From Saccharomycopsis phalli (lineage: Eukaryota; Ascomycota; Saccharomycetes; Ascoideales; Saccharomycopsidaceae): a stretch of DNA of 64,000 nucleotides. Positions within the stretch are counted from its first letter, which is position 1. Each line of letters opens with the position of its first letter. Shown one piece after another: positions 21,201 to 30,657 of this stretch. The position numbers and the translations under genes were made by a program. The notes beneath the pieces are model-generated. The model did not search any database and was not told the origin of the DNA. It worked only from the letters and a program-made list of their open reading frames with translations. The stretch is from contig CP073218.1 of NCBI GenBank assembly GCA_020342235.1, forward strand, positions 620,001 to 684,000, read 5' to 3'.

Positions 21201-21589
21201 CATCCAACCGCAGCCTTGATTTGTTGGGCCACCAATGGCCGTGTAGGCGCCACAAACACGATTTTTGCCGTTTTGAACCACTTGTAGTAGTTCATCATCA
21301 CGCATGCTGAAATGAACGTTTTACCAGTACCAGTGGGAATGGCGCAAATGACGTTTTCAAAAAGACACTTTTTGACAATATCAAACTGGTATTTTCGTAT
21401 TGGGAAATTCACTGGGTAAACATATGTTGCTAGTTCCTCGGTACTCATTTCATGGCTTCCTCTAATTTGGGGCTTTTTCGGTTCAATTTCTTCGTACACG
21501 GTCTCTGGATCGTCTTCTAAAAAGGTCATGACATCTTCTTCATTGTCACTGTCACTAAATGAGTCGGTAACAAACTCATCTGTACTCAT
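18266..21589 (-). CDS. MPH1: FANCM-family DNA helicase Mph1
   Basis: This 1107-residue SF2 helicase has the Walker A PTGTGKTF near residue 83, DEAH box (VIDEAHR) near 184, LALTATPG (motif III), and C-terminal motifs GEEGLDIG and QRIGRTGR (near 570), with the large helical insert between the RecA lobes that marks the Mph1/FANCM/Hef group. It is a 3'-5' helicase that unwinds D-loops and remodels forks, limiting crossover and acting in error-free repair. A basic patch (GGKKKKKNQ) lies between motifs. The C-terminal 450 residues are charged and likely disordered, with a conserved-looking end (FGYRSGYASNVQELDLCETC). Length is slightly above the S. cerevisiae protein (993). Confidence 0.95.
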   Translation of the reverse strand: MSTDEFVTDSFSDSDNEEDVMTFLEDDPETVYEEIEPKKPQIRGSHEMSTEELATYVYPVNFPIRKYQFDIVKKCLFENVICAIPTGTGKTFISACVMMNYYKWFKTAKIVFVAPTRPLVAQQIKAAVGCSGIPSNDVAVLLDKSRKNRPAIWGSKRVIFSTPQVVENDLKAGFCDPKSICLLVIDEAHRTRGNYAYNNIIKFISRFAVNIRILALTATPGADIISVQEVVDNLLASSIEIRTEESPDLKQYMKHKEMDKRTVEMNDDINDITERIAGAAKAALQIANKHKVYEEPDAARINGFQAMQAAQKVINNPGYPEGLKWYLYFVLQVLTYVGFMFRRLKVYGVKTFYRYLKERHLEFTAKYDLGKSTNKIAAGFYYNPLVKSILTDYEKKVEDNRYLGHPKIEILIQELTEFYSDKERLENSRVIVFTELRESALEIVRAIDSIGKHDLLKPHIFIGQSAEKEKFDEVTFRERGGKKKKKNQTSQEKRLEKKKNLSQEVISRADSSENAQINGMSQKQQKQLIDQFKRGEYNILVATSIGEEGLDIGEVDMIVCYDATSSPIKNVQRIGRTGRKKDGHVLLLLTSQENHKFEKSMRAYEILQDQITNGDKFTYHNSPRLIPETYNPSCEKKYIQIDDEFANEEEDELIIKKAIQKMNEKGKRSRETCIETLLLRPKKAPKKKFFMPDNAETGFKSASDMVRKRGSKEESLGAKRRKKRNSDIMDVLELSQEADSQRGRLENDIEKSRKGTNSIIVMDENNEPDNQKDITNVDNEHDVEKERVIENISDVEEPNEFKEDDFEDSDGFQEDSIVEFNGMLTAREHPLVRQNTNNPLDENHQQSLEEPLTKGTKEIHENSNKETENSTKVTETVGNELDNLRRGNPEVLSPTQEYDSRLENAVHKPPDAADKDNDSQEYDIRIEKVVNMNIDKDIRSMIKNKIGAIGVTGNKITSNTLKRRTLGPRRKQRNDEELSRLMTEQEYRKVIEEGRKCRPLKVACEPIKMNDRVYSMKFGYRSGYASNVQELDLCETCVNVDNFTLGDPCKGLGLKTGIVGHSETSKRLEGLKNGSARMFSKSELQTAAEKMDKLKCCETIVDDVAYE

Positions 21590-22255
21590 GAAGGTATTGT
21601 CGCGTCTCTTCTGGTGCGCCGTGATGAGGTCACCCTGTCAAACATTTACCCTACCGTTACTATATGAAGACGCAATTTTTCATGGTGAATCTTTATCAAC
21701 TAAAACAGTCGACGATGAATGATTGTATTAAACCAGTTTATTCTCGCAATTGTGGTCGTGGTAAGTAATTGCTGCGGTTATAATTGCGGGAGCTGTGGAG
21801 TCGTTATGGTCTCACCACCTTTTAATGGCGTTATAGAATTATCTGAGGCTGCAAGTTGATCAATGAATAAATGACATTCTTAGCAATGTAAGTGGTTATG
21901 GATGGGTTGTACTTTTTTTTGCCTTTGGAACACTGACTTTCTGTTGTCTTTGTAAATTTCATTGGATTTTTGGTACCTACGTAGGTCTTCTTAATTGAGG
22001 TACGCGGTTTTGGCTCGTTCAAAATGAGTTAATCGTGAGATGGTCTCACGGGGCTCGTGACCATAGTCATCACTTGTACATAGATGATAGGAAAAGCCTC
22101 CCAATCTTTTATACCGTTGACCGAGCCGTGATTTTTTTTTTTTCATTTGGCTTTAAAGTATTGCGGATTGTTTGTTATTTGTCGACTGATATTTAATTAT
22201 CTATTCTTTTTAAACTATCAAGATTTTATCTAGTGCCCCTGTTTTTGCCCTCACC
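21590..22255. other. Divergent promoter region, MPH1 / FHA gene
   Basis: This 666 bp AT-rich region has a long T run near 22130-22142 and no ATG-initiated open frame of note. No tRNA or repeat was seen. Confidence 0.5.
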
Positions 22256-23902
22256 ATGAGTAGCTACGATAAGACCGCTGAGAGGTGGCCTACTCGGATT
22301 TTGGAAGTATCTGGCGATCAGCCAATCACAATAGGACGTGCTACAGCGAAAGAGGCCAGTAGTACTGGGCGAGTTGCTGCTCTTGATAATGCCTTTTTTG
22401 GAATACGGGCTCTCTCAGCGAGTCATGCCCGGATCATGAGGCTAGAAAAGAGCGGCGAGTTTGTGATTTGGGACTCTGGGTCACAACATGGAGTTATTTA
22501 CAAAAATAAGTTGTTGAAGCCAGGGATTCGGGTTATTATCCAATCAGATGATGTTATTGGCTTCATTGCTGATCCCAAGTATCGGTACTGTGACCTGTCT
22601 CCACACGATGAGCGGATCGCACAAGGGGTATTTGGTCCGTCTGGGGGACTTTCCCGGGTTCCAGAGGAGTGGATCGATGTTGCTACTACGCAGTGCAAGT
22701 TCATGTTGAAGTTTACAGTCAAGCCGTCGGTGGTGAATGACACTAGTTGTATTTGTTTGACTCATTTGGACAATTCCAAGACAAAGCTGGTGAAGGTGAA
22801 GAGTGACGAGTCTGTTCCTACCAAGATTGAAGTCACAATCGGCCTGGAGGAAAGTGTTGTTACCACACCAGATACCTCTCCCTTGGAAGAGTATCCCGAG
22901 GGTAAGGCTGTTGTAACAAGTGAGCCAGGTGATCATAGTGAGTCGGTTGATTTGTTTAGCAATGGTGACAATAAGAGTACTGTCTTTGAAGAGTTGGCTG
23001 AAACTGTTTCAAGGGCGTTGGCTAAATCCGAGACGGATGTTCGGGAGTTTGAGGATTGTGAGAGTGAGAAGGTAGAGGTGATTGTTGAAGATGGTGTTGG
23101 AGGTGAAGGTGAAAAGGGTGAAGATGTGGATGATGTGGATGACGATGATGAAGATGATGAAGATAGTGAAGATAGTGAAGATGATGATGAAGATGTGGAT
23201 GTGGATGTAGATGGGGATGAGAATGAGAATGAGAATGTGGATGTGGATGAGGATGAAGGTGAAGATGAGGACGAAGTTGAAGATGAAGATGCTATTGCAT
23301 ATGACATTGAATATGACATTGATGGCGACGAAATATTCAACAATGAGACTTCAGATGAAGACGAACATGTTAATAATTACGACAATGGCATTCAATATCC
23401 AGTGGCCATTGGCATTGACACACAGTCTTCTTATGATGAACCTGGCAACAAAAAAGGGTCTATTCAATTTAAATGTGGAGTTTCCAAAATCAGCACTGTT
23501 TTTGTTGCAGGCAAAGAATTAGAGTCTACGGCTGCAAACAATCATTTGTCTCTTGGTTTAAATCAAGACACGGATAAGTCGGAATCAGGCTTACAGTTAG
23601 ACCGTGCATCAGAGTTCCAGAACGATTTAATTACGTCTGCTACGGCTTCTGAAGAGGATCGAGTGGCAACTGAAGCGACAAAATCAAGCAGTAGTCCAAC
23701 GGTGGCATCGAAGAAACGTTCTTTTGATGCATTGCAAGAGGACGAGCAGATTGACGAGATTGTGAATGAGAGAGTACTCAAGAAACTAAAGCCCGCTAAA
23801 CTTGGTTCCTTGGTTAAAGGTATTGCCGTTGGATCAGTTATTGGATCAGTTGCTACCTTTTCTGCTTTGGCTATATTGGGTGAGATGTACTCACGGGAAT
23901 AA
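22256..23902 (+). CDS. FHA-domain tail-anchored protein, possible Far9/Far10 (SLMAP)-like
   Basis: This 548-residue protein has an N-terminal FHA domain, about residues 15-110. Phosphothreonine-binding landmarks are visible: IGRAT, ALSASHARI and WDSGSQHGVIYKN. The middle (about 215-370) is a long acidic run of Asp/Glu with repeats of GDE/VDVD type. A bipartite basic stretch (KKRSF, LKKLKPAK) and one hydrophobic segment at about 520-540 (GIAVGSVIGSVATFSALAIL) end the chain. FHA domain plus tail anchor is the layout of yeast Far10/Vps64 and animal SLMAP, components of the STRIPAK/Far complex at the ER and mitochondria. The usual coiled coil between the two is not evident, so that assignment is tentative. 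Confidence 0.65.
   Translation: MSSYDKTAERWPTRILEVSGDQPITIGRATAKEASSTGRVAALDNAFFGIRALSASHARIMRLEKSGEFVIWDSGSQHGVIYKNKLLKPGIRVIIQSDDVIGFIADPKYRYCDLSPHDERIAQGVFGPSGGLSRVPEEWIDVATTQCKFMLKFTVKPSVVNDTSCICLTHLDNSKTKLVKVKSDESVPTKIEVTIGLEESVVTTPDTSPLEEYPEGKAVVTSEPGDHSESVDLFSNGDNKSTVFEELAETVSRALAKSETDVREFEDCESEKVEVIVEDGVGGEGEKGEDVDDVDDDDEDDEDSEDSEDDDEDVDVDVDGDENENENVDVDEDEGEDEDEVEDEDAIAYDIEYDIDGDEIFNNETSDEDEHVNNYDNGIQYPVAIGIDTQSSYDEPGNKKGSIQFKCGVSKISTVFVAGKELESTAANNHLSLGLNQDTDKSESGLQLDRASEFQNDLITSATASEEDRVATEATKSSSSPTVASKKRSFDALQEDEQIDEIVNERVLKKLKPAKLGSLVKGIAVGSVIGSVATFSALAILGEMYSRE
23135..23290 (+). repeat. GAT/GAA-rich acidic repeat in the FHA gene
   Basis: Purine-rich imperfect trinucleotide and hexanucleotide repeats encode an Asp/Glu tract with VDVD and ENEN stretches. 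Confidence 0.75.
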
Positions 23903-24527
23903 GTATGCCGTTTATTTCCCCTTTTTCTTTTTCTTTTCTTTTCCTTTCCTTTTCTTTTCTTTTCTTTTCCTGCTCTCATTTTCTTTTCAATTGTTTTTTC
24001 CCGTCTGATTTGATTTTCCCTTTTTTTATCCTTTTTTACCTTTTTATTTTACTTTGTTTGTTCTTTTGGATGGTGGATTTTAGGATTGCTTTTAAATGGA
24101 TTAAAATGAAATATATTGTACTTGAAACAGTAAATGATTTCTTATATTTACATTGGTAAACCAAGTTTCTCGTTAGTGGCTTGTAATATCTTTTACAAAA
24201 TGCCATAACGTCGCCCAAAATGCAGCAGAAAATCTGTAATTCAGCAACTATATATTAAAATTACCATGTAATAGTTTTTAAAAATATTAATATTTATTCA
24301 AGGATATAGCTATGCTAGGCTCTCATAGGAGATTTATATTGACTGATTTATCATCTACGACAATCCTGTATTGGGTTTCCAAACATGTAAATCAGGATAA
24401 CGCAGCAACACTATTACAACAAATTGGCAAAAAGCCGTCCATTTATTAAAACCCATCCTGGACTATCCAAGTTAATACGTCACGTAGCAAAAATCATTAA
24501 ATACAGTGTCCATCCCTAAATATGTGT
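23903..24527. other. Convergent 3' region with polypyrimidine tract and dispersed repeat copy
   Basis: About 23918-24060 is almost pure pyrimidine on the plus strand (CTTTT units), lying just after the FHA gene. One copy of a 53-bp element shared with 36938-36990 lies at 24288-24340. No gene was found. Confidence 0.55.
24288..24340 (+). repeat. Dispersed 53-bp element, copy A
   Basis: It aligns without gaps to 36938-36990 with about 47 of 53 identical positions, beginning TAATATTTATTCAAGG. The family is not known to me; no terminal repeat or coding sequence is attached. Confidence 0.6.
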
Positions 24528-25091
24528 TCAGTCAGACAACACATCGGGAGTGACCAGACCATCCGACATGACATAAAAGCTGCCGGTACTGGATGAATCA
24601 TTATCCTCGACTTCAGTCCAGGACTTTGTCAAGTTTGGGTTATTTTCGTGTCTCATTTTTATGTCATCCCTGGCGACTCCCTGGAATCCAGTTCCACAAC
24701 CACCATGCTGCCGCAACCCACTAGATAATATCCAAACGTCATCCTCAGGGTCGTCATAGAAAATAGACGAAGAGAGCTCGGACTTGCTGCCAAACTGATG
24801 AAGTTCCTTGGATGAGTCGCCCTGCTCCTCGATGGCATCATCATTAAGGATAGGAGTCTTTTCTGCAAAATCCTCTGCACCGCGACCAGGCGCAATCGAA
24901 ACAGAGGCCATTCCTCTCAGGTTCTTCTCCATTTCACGCATTCTTCGTCGTTGACGGATCCGTTCAAGACCGACCTTGACTCCCTCGAACCCGTCAGAAA
25001 CAAGCTCTTTAATCTCTTCTCTGTTATTGTAAATAGCGCAGCCCACTCCTACAGCGGCAATAGTGACATAAATAGGAATGTGTGGACTCAT
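24528..25091 (-). CDS. Small single-pass membrane protein, unknown function
   Basis: I place the start at ATG 25089-25091 (MSPHIPIYVT). This gives 187-188 residues with one N-terminal membrane segment (IPIYVTIAAVGVGCAIY). An upstream in-frame ATG at 25124 overlaps a TATATATA run that is more likely the TATA box. After the membrane segment comes a basic helical stretch (RIRQRRRMREMEKN), then a Ser/Asp-rich tail with acidic patches, probably phosphorylated. I do not recognise the family. It could be an outer mitochondrial or ER membrane protein anchored at its N-terminus. It is divergent from SPF1 across about 220 bases. Confidence 0.65.
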   Translation of the reverse strand: MSPHIPIYVTIAAVGVGCAIYNNREEIKELVSDGFEGVKVGLERIRQRRRMREMEKNLRGMASVSIAPGRGAEDFAEKTPILNDDAIEEQGDSSKELHQFGSKSELSSSIFYDDPEDDVWILSSGLRQHGGCGTGFQGVARDDIKMRHENNPNLTKSWTEVEDNDSSSTGSFYVMSDGLVTPDVLSD

Positions 25092-25308
25092 ACGATGAAT
25101 ATTATTACCAAACCGACTGTCCATATATATACGCTTCAAGTTTTTAATCCTGGGAGGCAAAGCAACTGTCTACGCATGCACCGCGTGCATGGGTCACACA
25201 CCCCTCGGGCAAAAAACGGTGGACACAACCTGTCCCTGCCAAAAAAGCCCTGACAAGTGTTCTCTGATTTACCCGGCCTTCATTTAATTGAATTTACCCT
25301 ACCTGCAC

Positions 25309-28300
25309 ATGGGCGGACTTGAAAAATCGCAGCGTGGTGGTATAACAAGCTCAATGGCAAAATTGGCAGAAAAACCAGGATCTGGTCTGCTAGTGGACTC
25401 CAAATACGGGATCCAGTCGACGACGCTACTTGCGCCGAAGACCTGGCTTGCCCGGCCGTCGACTATTCCAGTTTTCACGCTCTACCCGGCATTTGCCAAC
25501 ATTTACTATGGTCACTATGACAAGTACATTGGTGGCTCGGAGTGGACATTTGTATACTTGGTGACGATCATCTCGGTGCATGCGTTGCTTCTTCTCTTGC
25601 CGCACTGGGATATATACTTTGACGGGAAGTTCAACTACGGACCTGTCAGCAGTGTTGAAGAGGCGTCGCACATTCTTGTGATTCCGTTGGCGAACAAGGG
25701 TGTTGGTGCGATAGTGCCAGTGACCCGCAACCAGTTTGAGAAGGACGTGCAGGTGTCGTTTTTGTTCCAGCAGCGCCGTTTTTTGTTTGATGCAGCCACT
25801 GGCCGATTCGAGCCACCTCAGTTTATGGTGGACCAAAATCCAAAGATCAAGGACTTTACCCAGTCCAAGGGCATTGTCTCTGAGGACAAGTTTGAGCAGT
25901 ACCTGAAATTGTATGGCGAGAATAAGTTTGATATTCCGATCCCCACCTTTTTTGAGTTGTTCATTGAGCATGCGGTTGCGCCGTTCTTTGTCTTCCAGGT
26001 GTTTTGCGTGGCTCTCTGGATGATGGACGACTCGATTTACTACTCCATGTTCTCGCTCTTTATGCTTGTGTCGTTTGAATGCACCACTGTGTTTCAACGA
26101 CGTACCACGTTGAACGAATTCCGCACCATGGGAGTCAAGCCGTTCCCGGTGTATGGGATGCGGGGCGGGAAATGGGTCCAGCTCATGACCAACGAGCTTC
26201 TTCCAGGCGACTTGGTGTCGATTATCCGCAACAACGACGAGACCTGTGTGCCATGTGACTTGGTTATGATCAACGGCAGTGCGATTGTCAATGAGGCCAT
26301 GCTTTCTGGCGAGAGCACTCCGCTTTTGAAGGAGTCGATTGGCTTGCGGCCCGACGACGCTGTCTTTGATGCCGAGGGATTGGACAAGAATGCGATTTTG
26401 CATGGCGGAACCAAGGTCTTGCAGATTACGCCGCCAGTCAAGTCGCATGTGTCTGCGCCTCCTGACAATGGGGCCTTGGCGATTGTGTCCAAGACTGGGT
26501 TTGAGACGTCGCAGGGTTCATTGGTACGGGTGATGATCTTCAGTTCTGAGCGGATTTCGGTGGGGAATATGGAGTCGTTGTGCTTTATTCTCTTTTTGCT
26601 TGTGTTTGCCATTCTTGCGTCACGATACGTGTGGATTGAAGGCACCAAGATGGGCCGGAAGCAGTCGAAGTTGATTCTCGACTGTATCTTGATCATCACC
26701 TCGGTTGTGCCACCAGAGCTTCCTATGGAGTTGACCATGGCGGTCAACAACTCGCTTTCTGCGCTCAGCAAGTTTTACATCTATTGTACCGAGCCGTTCC
26801 GGATCCCGTTGGCGGGACGCATTGACGTCTGTTGTTTTGACAAGACAGGAACCTTGACCGGCGAGAATTTGGTGTTTGAAGGTCTTGCTGGGTTTGATGC
26901 CCAACATCCGGCCCGTTTGTTGCGGAGCTTTGACGAGAAAGTTCCTGCAGTGACAAACTATGTGCTTGGATCAGCCCATGCGTTGGTGCGGCTTGATGAC
27001 GGCGAGCTTGTGGGAGATCCAATGGAGCAAGCTACCTTGAAAGCCAGCGGCTGGATGTTGTCGGAAAAGGCCAAGAACAGTGTGGAGCGAGACACCAAGT
27101 TTCTCACCAAGAACGGGATCATTGGCGCGGCACACGTGAGCAAGATGGCGGCGGACAAGATCAAGATATTGCGGCGGTTCCAGTTTTCGTCTGCTCTCAA
27201 ACGGTCGTCGACAATCTCGCATCTCCAGAGCACGGGAAAGACGTTGGTATCAGTCAAGGGAGCTCCAGAGACGATCCGGCACATGTTGGTGGACAGTCCA
27301 GGGAACTACGAGGAGCTCTACAAGTCGTTTACACGGGCTGGATCGCGAGTGTTGGCGTTGGCGTACAAATACTTAGCGGACGACATGCCAATGAACAAGA
27401 TCAACCATTTGGACCGGGACGCGGTGGAGTCGAAGCTCCACTTTGCCGGGTTCATTGTGTTCCATTGTCCAATGAAGCCCGATGCAATTGAGACGATTGA
27501 AATGTTGAATCGGTCGTCACACCGTTGTGTGATGATTACCGGAGACAATCCGTTGACAGCAGTACATGTTGCGCGGGAGGTGAAGATTGTGGAGCGGGAC
27601 ACGTTGATCTTGGACTCTTCGGAGGACTACGAGCACATCCAAGAGGAATTGGTGTGGCGCAACGTCGAAGAGACCAAGGTGTTTCCGTTTACCGAGGTGT
27701 CAGAGAAGCTCTTCCAGGAGCACGACATTTGTCTTACTGGAGTAGCATTGGCAAGCTTGATGCAACACCCAGACTTGATGCGGCTTGTGCGGCACACGTG
27801 GGTGTTTGCACGGGTATCTCCGGTGCAAAAAGAGTTCCTCTTGACAAGCTACAAGAACATGGGCTACAACACGTTGATGTGCGGCGATGGTACCAACGAC
27901 GTGGGTGCATTGAAGCAGGCTCACGTGGGCATTGCGTTGTTGAATGGTACCGAGGACAGCATGAAGAAGCTTCAGGATGCGCGCAAGGAGCTGGCGGTGA
28001 AAATGGTCTATGAGAAGCAGGTGGAGATGTTGGCGCGCTGGAACCGGCCGCCGCCACCTGTGCCTGAGGCAATTGCCCATTTGTACCCACCTGGACCAAG
28101 CAACCCGCATTTCATCAAGTCCATGGAGAAGCGAGGTGTGGAGATCAGCGACGAACAGAAACAGGAAATCCAGGCAGTCAAGGCTTCTTCAAGCGTGGTG
28201 GAAGCAAACACGTCGTCGGGCGGGATTGCGGACCAGATTCTTGGCACCCTCAAGGAGATGGAGGACGACGAAGAAACCACGACGTTGAAGCTTGGCGACG

Positions 28301-29058
28301 CGTCTGTGGCTGCGCCGTTCACGTCGAAGCTCTCGCTGGTGTCTGCTGTGACCCACGTGATCCGCCAAGGACGGTGTGCGTTGGTGTCGACGATCCAAAT
28401 GTACAAGATCTTGGCACTCAACTGTCTTATTAGTGCGTACTCGCTTTCGGTGGTGTTTCTTGCCGGGGTAAAGTTTGGCGACGGGCAAAAGACTGCGTCG
28501 GGGATCTTGTTGTCGGTGTGTTTCCTCAGCATCTCCAAGGGCCGTCCGATGAAGACGTTGTCCAAGGAGCGGCCGCCGCCAGGGATCTTCAATGTGTATG
28601 TCATGGGGTCGATCCTTGGGCAGTTTTTCGTGCACATTGTGTCACTCATTTACATCACCAGGGAGATCTACATTGTCGAGCCACGTGAGCCGCAGCTTGA
28701 TTTGGAGAAGGAGTTTGTGCCGTCGTTGCTCAACACTGGGATCTTTTTGATCCAGCTTGTGCAGCAGGTGTCGACGTTTGCCGTGAACTACATTGGCGCA
28801 CCGTTCAAGGAGAAGATTCGGGACAACAAGGGCATGTTCTACGGGATCTTGGGGGTGGCCTTTCTTGCGTTTGCCGGGTCGACTGAGTTTATTCCGGAGT
28901 TGAACGAGGCGATTATGTTTGTAAAGATGTCGGACGACTTCAAGTTCAAGCTCACTGCCCTGATGGCATTGGACTTTGGACTCTGCTATGCGATTGAGGA
29001 AGGCCTTAAATATTTTTTCATGGATAGCCGAGCTGCTGACATTGCCATGAGGGCATAG
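25309..29058 (+). CDS. SPF1: P5A-type ATPase of the ER (Spf1)
   Basis: This protein of 1249 residues is close in sequence and length to S. cerevisiae Spf1 (1215). The P-type signature motifs are present: LSGES near residue 331, DKTGT with the phosphorylated Asp near 511, TGDNPLTAVH near 744 and GDGTNDVGALKQAH near 858. The P5-specific PPELPMEL in membrane helix M4 is present. Spf1 dislocates mis-inserted membrane helices from the ER and affects ER ergosterol, calcium and N-glycosylation. The frame is open upstream but begins with TTG; ATG at 25309 is first, and 25354 (MAKLAEKPGS) is an alternative closer in length to yeast Spf1. CTG codons at 25903 and 28960 align with Lys and Thr of yeast Spf1. 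Confidence 0.96.
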   Translation: MGGLEKSQRGGITSSMAKLAEKPGSGLLVDSKYGIQSTTLLAPKTWLARPSTIPVFTLYPAFANIYYGHYDKYIGGSEWTFVYLVTIISVHALLLLLPHWDIYFDGKFNYGPVSSVEEASHILVIPLANKGVGAIVPVTRNQFEKDVQVSFLFQQRRFLFDAATGRFEPPQFMVDQNPKIKDFTQSKGIVSEDKFEQYLKLYGENKFDIPIPTFFELFIEHAVAPFFVFQVFCVALWMMDDSIYYSMFSLFMLVSFECTTVFQRRTTLNEFRTMGVKPFPVYGMRGGKWVQLMTNELLPGDLVSIIRNNDETCVPCDLVMINGSAIVNEAMLSGESTPLLKESIGLRPDDAVFDAEGLDKNAILHGGTKVLQITPPVKSHVSAPPDNGALAIVSKTGFETSQGSLVRVMIFSSERISVGNMESLCFILFLLVFAILASRYVWIEGTKMGRKQSKLILDCILIITSVVPPELPMELTMAVNNSLSALSKFYIYCTEPFRIPLAGRIDVCCFDKTGTLTGENLVFEGLAGFDAQHPARLLRSFDEKVPAVTNYVLGSAHALVRLDDGELVGDPMEQATLKASGWMLSEKAKNSVERDTKFLTKNGIIGAAHVSKMAADKIKILRRFQFSSALKRSSTISHLQSTGKTLVSVKGAPETIRHMLVDSPGNYEELYKSFTRAGSRVLALAYKYLADDMPMNKINHLDRDAVESKLHFAGFIVFHCPMKPDAIETIEMLNRSSHRCVMITGDNPLTAVHVAREVKIVERDTLILDSSEDYEHIQEELVWRNVEETKVFPFTEVSEKLFQEHDICLTGVALASLMQHPDLMRLVRHTWVFARVSPVQKEFLLTSYKNMGYNTLMCGDGTNDVGALKQAHVGIALLNGTEDSMKKLQDARKELAVKMVYEKQVEMLARWNRPPPPVPEAIAHLYPPGPSNPHFIKSMEKRGVEISDEQKQEIQAVKASSSVVEANTSSGGIADQILGTLKEMEDDEETTTLKLGDASVAAPFTSKLSLVSAVTHVIRQGRCALVSTIQMYKILALNCLISAYSLSVVFLAGVKFGDGQKTASGILLSVCFLSISKGRPMKTLSKERPPPGIFNVYVMGSILGQFFVHIVSLIYITREIYIVEPREPQLDLEKEFVPSLLNTGIFLIQLVQQVSTFAVNYIGAPFKEKIRDNKGMFYGILGVAFLAFAGSTEFIPELNEAIMFVKMSDDFKFKLTALMALDFGLCYAIEEGLKYFFMDSRAADIAMRA

Positions 29059-29307
29059 CACCCCCGTCCTCGGCTGTGCCTAAATAGGACTAAACACGTC
29101 TAAATAGACTTGCACTAATCTGGATGTAGCGACTCAGGGGGGTGGCACAGCCCAAAGTGGGGTGCGCCCCTGGTGACTGCCGGGTTACATGCATATCCTG
29201 ATTTTCTGTTCCATGGTACAGCTCCTTTTTCTATTTTTATAGTTTTTTTCCACAGTCTCTTGAATACCGCTTTTCCCTCTGGCGCATTTCTGTTCTTGTT
29301 GCACACC

Positions 29308-30657
29308 ATGGATTTCTTCAACTTGGATCCTGATAAGAATTTTAATCTCAAGTACATCTCCACTGTTAGCGCAAACTCTGGAAAATTGCAGCTCAAGGAT
29401 GACAAGCCGCCCACAACCCGCAAACACATGGGGGCCAAGTTGCGGCTCGTGGCAATTGGTGTTCTCATCACCATCTCGTCCTTGATGGTCTGTACCTCTG
29501 TGGCTCACTACATGGGACTCCACCAAGTAGTTGCTGACCACAAACTCAAGATCCAGTGCCAGCACACCCATCTGGAACCGGCCAGCAACAGCATATTTGA
29601 CGGCATCGTGGACTTGGATTCGTGGAACATGCTCTTTAGCAAGTTGATTGCAAACAGTGTCGACGCCACCAAGGACACCGAGCCGGCAAACACCATCGAC
29701 GTCAGCAAAGAAAAGGCTTATGCCACCTTGATGATCCGCGCCGATCTCGATTCCACCAACACCACCATTGCCTCCAGCTCGCTGAGCCAGAGTCCCGCAA
29801 CATCTCCGCAGAGCTCCAACACTCCGCCTCCTCCATCGACGTCCTCAGCAGCGACTTCCGCCAGTTCCACCTCCTTGGCCACGTCAACCGACTCCTCGCT
29901 GCAAAGCTCTCTGAACTCCCCTGCAACGACTTCAGACTCGTCCTCCCAAGGTGCCAGCGTGACCACATCGGACTCCGGATCGTCGTCCGATACCAGCTCG
30001 TCGTCCGATGCCTCGTCGTCCGACACTGCCTCGTCGCTGCAAAGCACATCTTCCGAGTCCGTGACCAGCACCGGCAGAGCAGTCTCCTCAACTTCAAGAT
30101 CAGAGTCGAGAACTACGTCGTCCAGTGCTCCGCTTACCACCGAAACCCGGACCCTGACGTCGGTTGGAAATGACGGTACTGCGATCATCATCAACACAGT
30201 CACTGAGACCGAGGCACCAAACCAAAAGACGTTGACCATGACCTCGTCCAACACCGCAAACCCGACATTGTCCACCGAAAACCTGGCGACGAACAAGGGC
30301 TTGTCGCCTAAAAACAAGCGTGTGGTCGTGGGATGCGTGGTGGGCGTGCTTGGAGGATTGCTCCTCTTCTCTGCCCTTGCGTTTGCCTACTTTAGATTCT
30401 ACAAGCCGCGCAAGGACGAACGCTACGTCAACTCAGAGGGGTTGTGGGTGACCCGCAATGGCAATCCAGACGACAAGCTCAACTCGCCGCTGGGTTCGCC
30501 AAACAGAGGCAGCCGCTGGAAGTTCTGGAGAAACAACGATTTGGAGTCGGGCGGAGGAAAGTCGCCGCGGCTTGACTCCAACTCACTCCATGACGAGGAC
30601 CAGTACTTGTACCAAGAGACTGCGTCACCGACAAATCGCTACGACTCCCGTGCCTAG
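29308..30657 (+). CDS. Ser/Thr-rich membrane protein, TDA7/YDL211C type
   Basis: This 449-residue protein starts at ATG 29308 (MDFFNLDPDK). A first hydrophobic segment near residues 50-73 (VAIGVLITISSLMVC) may be a signal anchor. Residues about 145-290 are a dense Ser/Thr run (SSSDASSSDTAS) likely O-mannosylated. A second membrane segment near 340-365 (VVVGCVVGVLGGLLLF) is followed by a basic cytosolic tail with RKDERYVNSEG and RWKFWR. The GxxxG-rich segment and tail resemble yeast Tda7 and YDL211C, vacuolar or plasma-membrane proteins of unknown function; wall sensors of the Mid2/Wsc type share the plan. Exact orthology is inferred from memory. Confidence 0.65.
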   Translation: MDFFNLDPDKNFNLKYISTVSANSGKLQLKDDKPPTTRKHMGAKLRLVAIGVLITISSLMVCTSVAHYMGLHQVVADHKLKIQCQHTHLEPASNSIFDGIVDLDSWNMLFSKLIANSVDATKDTEPANTIDVSKEKAYATLMIRADLDSTNTTIASSSLSQSPATSPQSSNTPPPPSTSSAATSASSTSLATSTDSSLQSSLNSPATTSDSSSQGASVTTSDSGSSSDTSSSSDASSSDTASSLQSTSSESVTSTGRAVSSTSRSESRTTSSSAPLTTETRTLTSVGNDGTAIIINTVTETEAPNQKTLTMTSSNTANPTLSTENLATNKGLSPKNKRVVVGCVVGVLGGLLLFSALAFAYFRFYKPRKDERYVNSEGLWVTRNGNPDDKLNSPLGSPNRGSRWKFWRNNDLESGGGKSPRLDSNSLHDEDQYLYQETASPTNRYDSRA

